The translations under genes were made by a program, and so were the position numbers. Shown here piece after piece: positions 10,743-20,664 of a DNA stretch of 64,000 nt. The notes beneath the pieces were generated by a model, which saw only the letters and a program-made list of their open reading frames with translations, searched no databases and was not told where the DNA came from. This DNA comes from Dyella sp. BiH032 (GTDB lineage Bacteria > Pseudomonadota > Gammaproteobacteria > Xanthomonadales > Rhodanobacteraceae): assembly GCF_031954525.1 (NCBI RefSeq), contig NZ_CP134867.1:682001-746000 (forward strand), read 5' to 3'. Position 1 is the stretch's first letter, and each line of letters opens with the position of its first letter.

Positions 10743-11000
10743 ATGATGGATAGGCAGGACATTGATCAGCTTGCCCTACGACTTGCCTCGTTGGTTCCGC
10801 CAGGATTGGCACAGGCGCATGAGGACCTCCGCGCCAACTTTTCCGATGTCCTGGCGCAAGGACTGCGCCGCCTCGACCTAGTCACCCGCGAGGAGTTCGA
10901 CGTTCAGAGCCTCCTGCTGGCACGCACGCGCGCCAGGGTGGAAGCCCTGGAGCGACGAGTCGCCGATCTGGAGGCGCTTGCCGCGTCTCGCGGGGGCTAG
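10743..11000 (+). CDS. ubiK: Ubiquinone biosynthesis accessory factor UbiK (BMFP family)
   Basis: The 85-residue protein has an amphipathic N-terminal region (IDQLALRLASLVPPG) and a C-terminal coiled coil (EEFDVQSLLLARTRARVEALERRVADLE), the signature of the BMFP/YqiC family. In enterobacteria UbiK binds UbiJ and is needed for efficient aerobic ubiquinone synthesis; ubiJ and ubiB occur 12 kb away in this window. The ATG at 10743 is 8 bases after a GAGG box; a GTG at 10734 is less likely. comM follows, an arrangement often seen in gammaproteobacteria. Confidence 0.88.
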   Translation: MMDRQDIDQLALRLASLVPPGLAQAHEDLRANFSDVLAQGLRRLDLVTREEFDVQSLLLARTRARVEALERRVADLEALAASRGG

Positions 11001-11052
11001 CCCCTCTCCCTCCCGGGAGCCGTCCCCGGTCCGTCACCCTCACCCCGAGAAC

Positions 11053-11077
11053 GACCGGGGGCGGTCAGTTTTTTTCC
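11053..11077 (+). terminator. Possible terminator between ubiK and comM
   Basis: GACC-GGGGGC-GGTC is followed by AG and a run of seven T. A longer alternative pairing uses CCCCGGTC at 11024-11031 with GACCGGGG at 11053-11060. It could attenuate transcription into comM. Confidence 0.4.
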
Positions 11078-11108
11078 GCGACCCGCCCGTCCTGAATTCA
11101 TCCGCCTC

Positions 11109-12629
11109 ATGAGTCTTGCCGTCACCCTCAGCCGAGCCCAGGAGGGTGTGGCCGCTCCGCAAGTGATGGTGGAAGTACACCTCTCCGGCGGCCTGCCCAG
11201 TACCAACATCGTCGGCCTGCCCGAAGCCGCCGTGCGGGAGGCCCGCGACCGGGTGCGCGTGGCGATTCAGAGCACTGCCTTCGAGTATCCCAATCGCAGG
11301 GTCACGGTGAACCTGGCACCCGCCGAATTGCCCAAGGATGGCGGTCGCTTCGACCTGGCCATCGCCCTGGGCATCCTCGCGGCGGGCGGGCAGGTGCCCC
11401 GCGAAGGGTTGAGCGACTGCGAGTTCCTGGGCGAACTGGCGTTGTCCGGCACGTTGCGCGGGGTTTCGGGTGTCCTGCCCGCGTTGATGCGAGCCAGGGC
11501 GCACGGCCGGAAAGTCGTGGTGCCTCGCGCCAACGCGGCCGAGGCCGCGCTCATACCCGATGCCGACGTGCGCGTGGCCGATACGCTGGCGGACGTGTGC
11601 GGTTGGCTGCGCGGCATCCAGGAGCTTCCCGCGCCCGGCGCCGCGCCGCCCGTTTCGGAGGGCGAAACGAACGAGCGGGGGCCGGACCTGATGGACGTAC
11701 GCGGGCAGCGCCAAGCCCGCCGGGCTCTGGAGATAGCCGCCGCCGGCGGCCATCATCTGCTGCTGATCGGCCCGCCCGGTACGGGCAAGACCATGCTGGC
11801 GGAGCGGCTGCCCGGGATCCTGCCGCCGATGAACGAATCGGAAGCGCTGGAGACCTGCGCCGTGCTGTCGGTCGCCGGTCAGTCGATCGATCCTGCCCAA
11901 TGGCGGAGGCGGCCCTTCCGGGCTCCCCATCACACGGCTTCCGCCGTCGCGCTGGTGGGCGGCGGCTCGCAGCCGCGACCGGGCGAGATTTCGCTGGCGC
12001 ATCACGGCGTGCTGTTCCTGGACGAACTGCCGGAGTACAGCCGGCATGTCCTCGATGTGCTGCGCGAGCCGCTCGAATCCGGTTCGATCGTCATTTCGCG
12101 TGCGGCGCGGCAGTCCACGTTCCCGGCACAGTTCCAGCTGGTAGCCGCGATGAACCCATGTCCCTGTGGTTATGCCGGCGATGCGCGGGAGCGCTGCCGC
12201 TGCACGCCGGACCAGGTGCGCCGATACCGCTCCCGCATTTCCGGCCCCCTGATGGACCGCATCGACCTATGCGTCGATGTGCCGCGCCAGCCCTTGAGCG
12301 AAGTGAGCGCCACGCGCGGCGAGCACGACGAAGACTCGGTTACCGTCCGTGCCCGGGTTGTAAGAGCCCGGCAACAGGCTCTGCTCCGTGCCGGGCGATG
12401 CAACGCCGAAATCAATACGCGCGAGCTGGAACGCGACTGCGCCCTGGGTGTCGCCGAGCGCGCCTGGTTCGAGGGTGCCCTGGAGCGCCTGGGGCTGTCG
12501 GCGCGGGCGTATCACCGGACCTTGCGCGTCGCGCGCACCATCGCCGACCTGGATGGCGGGGCAGCTTCGCTGCGGCGGGCGCATCTTGCCGAAGCGCTCC
12601 AGTATCGACGTTCTTTGGAAAATCAATGA
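11109..12629 (+). CDS. comM: YifB/ComM-family Mg-chelatase-like AAA+ ATPase
   Basis: The 506-residue protein has the ComM order: an N-terminal Lon-like/ChlI domain ('VEVHLSGGLPSTNIVGLPE'), then an AAA+ core with Walker A 'GPPGTGKT' (about residue 222), Walker B 'VLFLDELPE', the 'NPCPCG' signature, and a C-terminal Mg_chelatase_C helix bundle. ComM is a hexameric helicase that promotes branch migration during natural transformation, so the organism may be competent. Length and motifs are complete. A possible terminator and a strong-looking promoter for the next unit follow the gene. Confidence 0.95.
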   Translation: MSLAVTLSRAQEGVAAPQVMVEVHLSGGLPSTNIVGLPEAAVREARDRVRVAIQSTAFEYPNRRVTVNLAPAELPKDGGRFDLAIALGILAAGGQVPREGLSDCEFLGELALSGTLRGVSGVLPALMRARAHGRKVVVPRANAAEAALIPDADVRVADTLADVCGWLRGIQELPAPGAAPPVSEGETNERGPDLMDVRGQRQARRALEIAAAGGHHLLLIGPPGTGKTMLAERLPGILPPMNESEALETCAVLSVAGQSIDPAQWRRRPFRAPHHTASAVALVGGGSQPRPGEISLAHHGVLFLDELPEYSRHVLDVLREPLESGSIVISRAARQSTFPAQFQLVAAMNPCPCGYAGDARERCRCTPDQVRRYRSRISGPLMDRIDLCVDVPRQPLSEVSATRGEHDEDSVTVRARVVRARQQALLRAGRCNAEINTRELERDCALGVAERAWFEGALERLGLSARAYHRTLRVARTIADLDGGAASLRRAHLAEALQYRRSLENQ

Positions 12630-12666
12630 ATTGAGTCTGCGGCCGGAATATTTGTACTGACCGGTA

Positions 12667-12694
12667 TTGACTCCAATCGGATTAGGATTAATAT
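12667..12694 (+). promoter_or_regulatory. Near-consensus sigma-70 promoter upstream of the antiporter
   Basis: TTGACT (12667-12672), a 16-base spacer, and TAATAT (12689-12694) sit in an AT-rich island inside the GC-rich gap after comM. The predicted start is near 12701, giving a leader of about 208 bases before the antiporter ATG. Confidence 0.55.
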
Positions 12695-12714
12695 CTGCAC
12701 CGACGAGTTCTCTT

Positions 12715-12912
12715 ATGAACTCCGTCCCCCGCCACCCCGGTATCGGTTCCCCTCCCTCCCCCCGTCCGATACCGGGGTTTGGCCTTTTCCCTCCCGCTCT
12801 TATCCTTGTCCTGGAATCGGACGTCTCCGATGGTTGCGGAGATCGCCCGCCACGAGACTGCGCGACTCCATGGCGCGGATGTCCCGGGCCAACGACGAGG
12901 GAACGCGAATGA
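12715..12912 (+). CDS. Possible 65-codon upstream open reading frame
   Basis: An ATG at 12715 opens a Pro-rich frame (starting MNSVPRHPG) whose TGA at 12910-12912 overlaps the antiporter start codon as ATGA. It begins downstream of the predicted promoter and runs through the 12735-12777 hairpin. The ribosome-binding site is weak and I recognise no family. It could be a leader peptide that couples translation to the antiporter, or chance. Confidence 0.2.
   Translation: MNSVPRHPGIGSPPSPRPIPGFGLFPPALILVLESDVSDGCGDRPPRDCATPWRGCPGPTTRERE
12735..12777 (+). terminator. Long hairpin: comM terminator or antiporter leader attenuator
   Basis: CCCCGGTATCGG (12735-12746) and CCGATACCGGGG (12766-12777) form a perfect 12-bp stem with a 19-base pyrimidine-rich loop, followed by TTTGGCCTTTT. 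It lies about 35 bases after the predicted transcription start, so it may terminate comM transcripts, attenuate the antiporter leader, or end a short RNA. Confidence 0.55.
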
Positions 12913-14714
12913 GCACGCTTCAGATCAGCCTGATGCTCGCGGGCATGCTGGGAATCGGTTTTCTCGCGCAATGGCTGGCCTGGAGAGTCCGGCTTCCCGC
13001 CATCCTGTTCCTGCTGCTGGCCGGCATCCTGCTGGGGCCGGTGACGGGCGTGCTCCATCCGGACAAGTTGCTGGGCGATCTACTTTTTCCGATCGTCTCG
13101 CTGGCAGTTGCGGTGATCCTGTTCGAGGGAAGCCTGACTCTGCGCTTCGACGAACTGCCCGGCATTGGCCATGCCGTGCGCGGGCTGGTGACGTATGGCG
13201 CCGTGGTGGCGGTCGTGCTGCTGGCAGTGGCCGGGCACTACCTGGCCGGCTTGCGCTGGGAAATCGCCTGGCTGTTCGGCGCGCTCACCTGCGTCACCGG
13301 TCCGACGGTAATCGCGCCCATGCTGCGCACCGTGCGGCCCAATGCGCGCGTCGCCAACACGCTGCGCTGGGAAGGCATTGTGATCGATCCACTCGGTGCA
13401 CTGTTCGCAGTGCTGATCTATGAAGCGATCGTGTCGCGTCACCAGGGCCATACCATTGGGATCTTCCTGGCGACCATCGCTTGCGGTTGCGCCGTGGGCG
13501 CACTGGCCGCCTGGACTATGGGCTTCCTGCTGCGTCGCCAGCTGATTCCCGACTACCTGCAGAACTTCGGCGTGCTCGCCGCAGTGCTGCTGGCGTTCGG
13601 CCTCTCGAACGCCATGACCCACGAATCGGGCCTGCTCGCCGTGACCATCATGGGTATCGCGCTGGGCAACATGCGCGGTGTCCATATCGACGACATCCTC
13701 GACTTCAAGGAAAGCCTTACGACGCTGCTGGTATCCACGCTTTTCATCCTGCTCGCCGCACGCCTCGAATGGCCGTTGCCCGGCGGCATGCTGTGGGCGG
13801 GCATCGCCGTATTCGTCGCAGCGCAGGTCATCGTGCGGCCGGTCACCGTGGCGATATCCAGCATAGGAAGCGCGCTCAGCTGGCGCGAACGTGCCCTCAT
13901 CGCATGGATATCGCCGCGCGGCATCGTGGCCGCTTCGGTCTCGGCGCTGTTCGCGTTGAAGCTGCAGGCGCTTGGCATGGAGGACGCGGCTCCTCTGGTG
14001 CCCCTGGTCTTCATCCTGATCATCGGTACCGTCGTGTTGCAGAGCGCGACCTCGCGGCCGCTTGCGCGCTGGTTGAAGGTCTCGGAACCCGACCCCAACG
14101 GGGTGCTCATTTTTGGTTCGGACGAAGTGCCCCGCGCCATCGCCAAGACGCTCAGCGACGCCGGCTTCCGCGTGGTATTGGCGGACGACGAGTGGGAAGG
14201 TGTCCGCGTCGCGCGCATGGAAGGGCTGACGACCTTCTACGGCAATCCCGCCTCCAGCTACGCCGAGCGCAACCTCGATCTCACCGGAGTGGGCACGCTG
14301 CTGGCGATGTCTACTCATCGCGAGCGCAATTCGCTGGTGTGCGTGCACTACCGCCAGGAATTCGGCCGCGACAAAGTGTATCTGCTGCGCAATCTGCCGC
14401 CACAGGAATCCAACGGACGCGCCATGCTTGCCGGCACCTTGCTGGCGCCGCCGCTGTTCGATGAGGACATGACGCACAGCCGGTTCGCGGAACTGCTGGC
14501 GCAAGGGTGGCGCATCAAATCCACGCGCCTGTCGGCCACCTTCGACTGGCCCCACTTCATTGAACAGTACGGCTCGCTCACCGTGCCGCTGTTCGGTGTC
14601 GACGACAAGGGCGTGCTGCGCGTGGCCTGCGCCCATCGCGAACTGGAGCCGCGTCCCGGCTGGCTGGTGATCGCACTGGTGCCGCCTGAAGCGATCAGGG
14701 TGTCCGCCGAGTAA
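12909..14714 (+). CDS. CPA1-type cation/proton antiporter with C-terminal RCK-like domain
   Basis: The 601-residue protein has about 12-13 transmembrane helices in residues 1-400 ('LFEGSLTLRF', 'WEGIVIDPLGA', 'ISPRGIVAASVSALFA', the last matching the conserved WxxPRG-type motif of CPA1 exchangers). A cytosolic Rossmann-like TrkA-N domain follows at about 400-520 ('VLIFGSDEVPRAIAKTL'), then a short C-terminal domain. It should exchange Na+ or K+ for protons at the inner membrane, gated by nucleotide binding to the RCK-like part. The ATG at 12909 has a strong GAGGGAA site 5 bases upstream; an in-frame ATG at 12834 is less likely. It is convergent with aceA. Confidence 0.85.
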   Translation: MSTLQISLMLAGMLGIGFLAQWLAWRVRLPAILFLLLAGILLGPVTGVLHPDKLLGDLLFPIVSLAVAVILFEGSLTLRFDELPGIGHAVRGLVTYGAVVAVVLLAVAGHYLAGLRWEIAWLFGALTCVTGPTVIAPMLRTVRPNARVANTLRWEGIVIDPLGALFAVLIYEAIVSRHQGHTIGIFLATIACGCAVGALAAWTMGFLLRRQLIPDYLQNFGVLAAVLLAFGLSNAMTHESGLLAVTIMGIALGNMRGVHIDDILDFKESLTTLLVSTLFILLAARLEWPLPGGMLWAGIAVFVAAQVIVRPVTVAISSIGSALSWRERALIAWISPRGIVAASVSALFALKLQALGMEDAAPLVPLVFILIIGTVVLQSATSRPLARWLKVSEPDPNGVLIFGSDEVPRAIAKTLSDAGFRVVLADDEWEGVRVARMEGLTTFYGNPASSYAERNLDLTGVGTLLAMSTHRERNSLVCVHYRQEFGRDKVYLLRNLPPQESNGRAMLAGTLLAPPLFDEDMTHSRFAELLAQGWRIKSTRLSATFDWPHFIEQYGSLTVPLFGVDDKGVLRVACAHRELEPRPGWLVIALVPPEAIRVSAE

Positions 14715-14732
14715 TCATGTACTCCCTGCGTG

Positions 14733-14786
14733 GCGGACGCCGGCGGGAACGCCCACCGGCGTCCGCGCCAGCTTCCCTGCTGGCGC
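14733..14786. terminator. Two tandem hairpins between convergent antiporter and aceA genes
   Basis: The first stem is GCGGACGCCGG/CCGGCGTCCGC (14733-14766, 11 bp). The second is GCGCCAGC-TTCCCT-GCTGGCGC (14765-14786, 8 bp). Neither has a T tract. They probably act as a shared bidirectional terminator. Confidence 0.5.
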
Positions 14787-14796
14787 CGCGCCAAGT

Positions 14797-16113
<1,317 letters not shown>

Positions 16114-16162
16114 GACAATGACTCCTGGATGGCTTAGAGCGTCGACGGCGTTCGCGTGGGGC

Positions 16163-17794
16163 TCAGGCGAGACGGTCGTAAGCAGGCAAGGTGAGGAAGT
16201 CGCCGAGCTGATCGGCGTGGGTCAGGGCAGACAGCAGGGCGGCCGCCTCGTCCGCGCGCGCGGCGCCGGGATGCGTACTCGCGCGCAGGCGGTGGGTATG
16301 TGCGGCCAGCGCCTGGTCGAACAGCGCGAAGTCGATCGGCGCGTGGTCGGGAAATTCCAGCCCGCCGCCTGAGGACATATCCCCGGTCCGATGGCCAGGA
16401 TGGTGCAGCCACTGCCACAGCTGGGCGCGGGCGATCTCCGCGGTGGCGGCGTCTTCCATCAGGTGGTGGATCGGCACGCAGCCCAGGCCGTCCAGCCATG
16501 CGGCGGTGTAGCGCAGGGCCACCTCGACGTTGTTGTCGAAGCCGGCACGGCTGATCGAGCCTGCGCAAGGGGCGATCAGTTCATCGCGCGTCACGTGCAC
16601 GTCCGCGCGCGTCACGTTGAGCTGGTTCGGCGAGGGCATGTACTTGTCGAAAATCTCCCTCGCCACGGGGACCAGCGCGGGGTGCGCCACCCAGGTGCCG
16701 TCGTGGCCGGCCTGCACTTCGCGCAGCTTGTCGGCACGAACCTTGGCCATGGCCGCTTCGTTCGCGGCTTCGTCGCCCTTGATCGGAATCTGCGCCGCCA
16801 TGCCGCCCATGGCGAAGGCCCCGCGGCGATGGCACGTCTGGATGAGCAGCTCCGAATAGGCCTTCAGGAACGGCACCGTCATCTGCACCTGCCCGCGCTC
16901 GGGCAGCAGGCGATCGTGATGGGCACGCAAGGTCTTCAGGTAGGAAAAGATGTAGTCCCAGCGGCCGCAGTTGAGCCCCACTGCGCGGTCGCGCAGCGCA
17001 TGCAGGATCTCGTGCATCTGGAACACGGCCGGAAGCGTTTCGATCAGCACCGTGGCCTTCATGCAGTTCGCTGGCAGGCCAAGGGCGTCTTCCGCCGCGG
17101 CCATGACCTCGTTCCAAAGCGCGGCTTCTTCCATCGCTTCCAGCTTGGGCAGGTAGAAGTAGGGGCCGCGATCGCGCGCCTGCAGCGCGCGGGCGTTATG
17201 GAAGGCGAACAGGCCGAAATCGACCAGCGCGCCGGACATCGGCTCGCCGTCCACCGTGAGATGGCGCTCGGGCAGATGCCACCCGCGCGGACGGACGACC
17301 AGCACGGCGGGCTCGTTGCCGACGCGATAGGTTTTGCCTTCGGGCGAGGTGTAGCCGATGGTGCCGTTGACCGCGTCGCGCAGATTGATCTGGCCTTCGA
17401 GCTGATTGGCCAGCGTCGGCGCGCTGGAATCCTCGAAATCGGCCATGAACACCTTCGCTCCCGAGTTCAAGGCATTGATGATCATCTTGCGTTCGACCGG
17501 ACCGGTGATTTCCACCCGGCGGTCCTGCAGGGCGGCGGGAATGCGGGCCACGGTCCACTGGCCTTCGCGGATCGCCGCGGTATCAGCCCGGAAATCCGGC
17601 AGCTCGCCGGCGTCGTAGCGGGCCTGGCGCTGGCGGCGCGCCGCCAGCAAAGCCAGCCGGCGGGCGTTGAAGCGGCGGTGCAGGCCAGCCAGGAAAGCCA
17701 GGGCATCGGGGGTGAGGACGGTCTCGTGGCCGGGGCCGGTCCGGCCCTGGATCCGGACGGGCAGGTCGGCGAGGCGCTCCTGTGGGACAGCCAT
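16163..17794 (-). CDS. aceB: Malate synthase A
   Basis: The 543-residue protein has the malate synthase A pattern: '[13 protein letters not shown]', '[13 protein letters not shown]', '[13 protein letters not shown]', '[12 protein letters not shown]' and the C-terminal '[12 protein letters not shown]'. It condenses glyoxylate with acetyl-CoA to malate. It is first in the aceB-aceA operon, starting 128 bases from the divergent LysR gene. Its length fits AceB, not the longer GlcB. The start ATG at 17794 is preceded by a GGAG-type site in the minus strand. Confidence 0.97.
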   Translation of the reverse strand: MAVPQERLADLPVRIQGRTGPGHETVLTPDALAFLAGLHRRFNARRLALLAARRQRQARYDAGELPDFRADTAAIREGQWTVARIPAALQDRRVEITGPVERKMIINALNSGAKVFMADFEDSSAPTLANQLEGQINLRDAVNGTIGYTSPEGKTYRVGNEPAVLVVRPRGWHLPERHLTVDGEPMSGALVDFGLFAFHNARALQARDRGPYFYLPKLEAMEEAALWNEVMAAAEDALGLPANCMKATVLIETLPAVFQMHEILHALRDRAVGLNCGRWDYIFSYLKTLRAHHDRLLPERGQVQMTVPFLKAYSELLIQTCHRRGAFAMGGMAAQIPIKGDEAANEAAMAKVRADKLREVQAGHDGTWVAHPALVPVAREIFDKYMPSPNQLNVTRADVHVTRDELIAPCAGSISRAGFDNNVEVALRYTAAWLDGLGCVPIHHLMEDAATAEIARAQLWQWLHHPGHRTGDMSSGGGLEFPDHAPIDFALFDQALAAHTHRLRASTHPGAARADEAAALLSALTHADQLGDFLTLPAYDRLA

Positions 17795-17862
17795 GGTGAT
17801 CTCCGTGATGACGATGGAGTGACACTAGGCTCCGGAGATAGGCTTTGACAAAGCGAATGTTT

Positions 17863-17892
17863 CAATCTTAGATATTGGCTTTCTTAATGAAA
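17863..17892. promoter_or_regulatory. Tandem dyads between aceB and lysR (candidate LysR operator)
   Basis: CAAT-N7-ATTG at 17863-17877 and TTTC-N5-GAAA at 17880-17892 stand in an AT-rich patch of the 128-bp divergent gap. Both are short interrupted palindromes of the T-N11-A kind bound by LysR-type regulators. Position suits repression of lysR and activation of aceB; binding is inferred. Confidence 0.45.
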
Positions 17893-17922
17893 ATTGCAAT
17901 CGACTGATTTGGAGCGCATTTT

Positions 17923-18957
17923 ATGCCCGCCGACAAGCTGAACCGACCCCGGAAAGCGCATAAGTCGCCCCCCAGGCGGCGCGCAGGAGATGTGCAGCCC
18001 CCTGACGGGGCGTCGCGCTTCTACTACAAGGGCAACCGGCAGAAGCAGCTGCGGGCGTTCGTCTACACCGTCAAGCTGGGCACCCTTACCCGGGCCGCCG
18101 AAGCGCTGTATCTGTCTCAGCCTAGCGTGAGCCTTCAGCTCCAGGCCTTGGAACGGGAGCTGGACGTGCGCCTGCTGGAGCGCAGCCGGCGACGCATCAA
18201 CCTCACCGACGCCGGTGAGGCGCTGTACGAGCTGGCGCGCCCGCTGGTAGAAGGCTGGGAGTCGCTGGACCGGGACTTCCAGGCCAAGGTGAAGGGGCTC
18301 CAGAGCGGTCGCCTGGTCATCGCCGCGGGCAATTCCACCATCCAGTACCTGCTGCCGGACCTGGTGCGTCGCTATCGGGAGCGCTTTCCTGCCGTGCAGC
18401 TGCAATTGGCCAACGTCACCGGCAAGGATGGGTTGGCGCTGCTGCGCGCGGACGAGGCGGATTTCGCGGTCGGCTCGATGCTGGACGTGCCCAACGACAT
18501 CGCCTGGGCGCCGGTCTATCACTACGACCCCATGCTGATCATGCCGCCGGACCATCCGCTGGCCGCCAAGGCGAGCATCAGGCTGGAGGACCTCTCGCCT
18601 TATGGCCTGATCCTGCCACCCCAGCGCCTGTCGACGTACCGTCTGGTGGATCTGGTATTCCAGCAGCGCCAGGTGCCGTACCACGTCGCGATCGAAGTCG
18701 GCGGGTGGGACGTGATCAAGGAATACGTAGCGATGGGGCTAGGCATTTCCATCGTCACCGGCATCTGCATCACCGAGGCCGATCGCGCGCGCCTGGCGGT
18801 GCGCAACCTGCGCCAGTACTTTCCGCAGCGCGCCTATGGCGTGGTGATGCGCAAGGGCAAGTTCCTCAGTACCGAAGCGCGGGCGTTCGTGGACCTGATC
18901 CGCCCCGGCCTGCTGACACACCGCGACTACGACGAGCCAGGGCACTCCGAGCGTTGA
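17923..18957 (+). CDS. LysR-family regulator divergent from aceBA
   Basis: The 344-residue protein has an N-terminal winged HTH (about residues 40-100; 'TLTRAAEALYLSQPSVSLQLQ') and a type-2 periplasmic-binding-like effector domain ('NSTIQYLLPDLVRRY', 'DFAVGSML', 'VAMGLGISIVTG'), resembling the CysB-like subgroup. An unusual basic leader of about 38 residues precedes the HTH; the ATG at 17923 has a GGAG site, so the extension is probably real. Divergence from aceB suggests it controls the glyoxylate shunt and itself. The effector is unknown. Confidence 0.85.
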   Translation: MPADKLNRPRKAHKSPPRRRAGDVQPPDGASRFYYKGNRQKQLRAFVYTVKLGTLTRAAEALYLSQPSVSLQLQALERELDVRLLERSRRRINLTDAGEALYELARPLVEGWESLDRDFQAKVKGLQSGRLVIAAGNSTIQYLLPDLVRRYRERFPAVQLQLANVTGKDGLALLRADEADFAVGSMLDVPNDIAWAPVYHYDPMLIMPPDHPLAAKASIRLEDLSPYGLILPPQRLSTYRLVDLVFQQRQVPYHVAIEVGGWDVIKEYVAMGLGISIVTGICITEADRARLAVRNLRQYFPQRAYGVVMRKGKFLSTEARAFVDLIRPGLLTHRDYDEPGHSER

Positions 18958-18966
18958 AGGCGCGAC

Positions 18967-19602
18967 TTACTGCTGTCGCTGCATCGCCAGGCGGACGCCG
19001 AAACCCAGCAATACCGTGCCGCAGGCGCGATCCATCCATTGCCCCAGATGCGGCCGCGCGTCGAGCAGGCGATGTACCTGGCCACCCAGCATGGCCAACA
19101 CCATCGACCAGACCATGCCGACGCCGATGAAGCTCAACCCCAGCACGGCGAGTCCCAGCTGCGGATGCGGCGCCTGCATGGAAACGAACTGCGGCAGGAA
19201 CGCCAGGAAGAACAACGCCACCTTCGGGTTCAGCACGTTGGTGAGCATGCCCTGACGGAATGCCGCGCCGAGGCCGCGGCCGCGCGTCACCGTGGGCTGG
19301 CGGGCGCTCTGCTTTGCCAGCAGCATGCGCAGGCCGACCCAGACCAGATACGCCGCGCCGAGATACTTGAGCGCGGCGAAGGCCAGCGCCGACGTCATCA
19401 GGATCGCCGAAATGCCCAGCACTGCAGCGAGCGTGTGCACCAGACAACCGGTATTGATGCCAAGCACCGCCGCCACGCCGACGGTGCGCCCTTCGCGGCC
19501 GCTGCGGGCAAGGATGTAGAACGTGTCCAGCCCGGGTGTGAGCGCGAGCGCGATGCAGGCGAGGACGAAGGCGCCGAAATGCTGGATGCCGAGCACGTCC
19601 AT
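18967..19602 (-). CDS. LysE/RhtB family amino-acid exporter
   Basis: The 211-residue membrane protein has about six hydrophobic helices and the family motif 'ALTPGLDTFYILARSGREG' near residue 20, plus 'GMLTNVLNPKVALFFLAFLPQF' near residue 115. Members export lysine, homoserine, threonine or related metabolites; the substrate cannot be read here. The ATG at 19602 sits 5 bases after the plsC stop. It is the last gene of a minus-strand run. The longer upstream open frame overlaps plsC out of frame and is not coding. Confidence 0.9.
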   Translation of the reverse strand: MDVLGIQHFGAFVLACIALALTPGLDTFYILARSGREGRTVGVAAVLGINTGCLVHTLAAVLGISAILMTSALAFAALKYLGAAYLVWVGLRMLLAKQSARQPTVTRGRGLGAAFRQGMLTNVLNPKVALFFLAFLPQFVSMQAPHPQLGLAVLGLSFIGVGMVWSMVLAMLGGQVHRLLDARPHLGQWMDRACGTVLLGFGVRLAMQRQQ

Positions 19603-19607
19603 CGGTG

Positions 19608-20201
19608 TCACTCCGTATTGCGGTGCTTGCCCCGATAGGGCCGGAACAGGGCGCGGATCTTTTCCATGTCCGCGTCGTGGTCGCCGGTGGCCTGCACGAC
19701 TGGACCGAGCGTGAAGGTCTTCGTCGGATAGTCGATGAAGATGGTCTGGATCGGCACGGCGGCTTCGTGCGCGATGCGCAGGAAGCCAGATTTCCATTGC
19801 GTAACCTTCTTGCGCGTGCCTTCGGGCGTGATGCCGAGCCACATGCGTTCGCGCTGCTGGAAACGTTCCACCATCTGGCCGACCACGTTGAGCGCCGCTT
19901 TGCGGTTGATCGGGATCATGCCGATCGGGCGCAGGATGATGCCAAGCGGACCATCGAGCACCTCGCGCTTGATCATGATGTTGACCTCGATGCCAGCGCC
20001 GATCTTCATCAGGAGGCCCCACAGGCCGTCCCAGTACGAGGAATGCGGCGCGCCGATGAGGATCAGCTTCGGCACGTCCGGCAATGCACCCACCAGGCGC
20101 CACCCGCACAGCCGCAGCACGCCGCGCGAGAACCACGGCCAGAAGCGGCTGTTTAGCTTGGGCGCCGACGGCGGTGTCGGCGGCACGACGGGGTGGCTCA
20201 T
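19608..20201 (-). CDS. PlsC-like 1-acyl-glycerol-3-phosphate acyltransferase family protein
   Basis: The 197-residue protein has the acyltransferase HX4D motif in 'APHSSYWDG', 'MIPINRKAA' and 'GITPEGTRKK', the glycerophosphate-binding signature. It would transfer an acyl chain to lysophosphatidate or a related acceptor at the membrane. It is shorter than housekeeping PlsC and lacks a long N-terminal anchor, so the acceptor is uncertain. Its start overlaps the arfB stop by 4 bases. Confidence 0.85.
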   Translation of the reverse strand: MSHPVVPPTPPSAPKLNSRFWPWFSRGVLRLCGWRLVGALPDVPKLILIGAPHSSYWDGLWGLLMKIGAGIEVNIMIKREVLDGPLGIILRPIGMIPINRKAALNVVGQMVERFQQRERMWLGITPEGTRKKVTQWKSGFLRIAHEAAVPIQTIFIDYPTKTFTLGPVVQATGDHDADMEKIRALFRPYRGKHRNTE

Positions 20202-20620
20202 TCGGAACTCCAGGATCGCGAGCGCGTCTGCTTGATCTTCGATCGCTGCTGCTTGCCGGCCAGGCGACGCTCCTTGGAGGCGCGGGTCGGCTTGGTCGCG
20301 ACGCGCGGCTTGGGCGGCGCCAGTGCGGCGCGGATGATCTCGACGAGCCGTTCGCGCGCGTCGTCGCGGTTGCGCGACTGGTCGCGGAAGCGGCGGGCCT
20401 GGATCACCAGCACGCCGTCCTCGGTGAGGCGGCGATCGCGACGAGACAGCAGCCGCTCGCGCACCGGGTCGGGCAGCGATGGCGAACGTGCGACGTCGAA
20501 GCGCAGCTCGACTGCGCTTTCCGTGCGATTGACGTGCTGGCCGCCGGGGCCGTCCGCGCGGAGAAAGCGCTCGGTCAGTTCGGCTTCGGGCAGCGCTAGG
20601 GATCGGCTGACGATAAGCAT
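20198..20620 (-). CDS. arfB: Alternative ribosome-rescue peptidyl-tRNA hydrolase
   Basis: The 140-residue protein has the release-factor GGQ motif in 'DGPGGQHVNRTESAVEL' and a basic C-terminal tail (KERRLAGKQQRSKIKQTRSR) that plugs the mRNA channel of stalled ribosomes. This is ArfB/YaeJ, which frees nascent peptides from ribosomes lacking a stop codon. Length matches the family. The ATG at 20620 is chosen over a codon at 20668 because homologues start near MLIVSRSLALPEAEL. Confidence 0.93.
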   Translation of the reverse strand: MLIVSRSLALPEAELTERFLRADGPGGQHVNRTESAVELRFDVARSPSLPDPVRERLLSRRDRRLTEDGVLVIQARRFRDQSRNRDDARERLVEIIRAALAPPKPRVATKPTRASKERRLAGKQQRSKIKQTRSRSWSSE

Positions 20621-20664
20621 GGCGCGCAGTGTAGCGGGGGGCAGGGCACGACGCTTGACCGGCG

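Noticed and set aside
13080..14636. 518-codon minus-strand frame
   Set aside because: It is antisense to the CPA1 antiporter; the composition (His, Gln, Arg) is that of a shadow frame.
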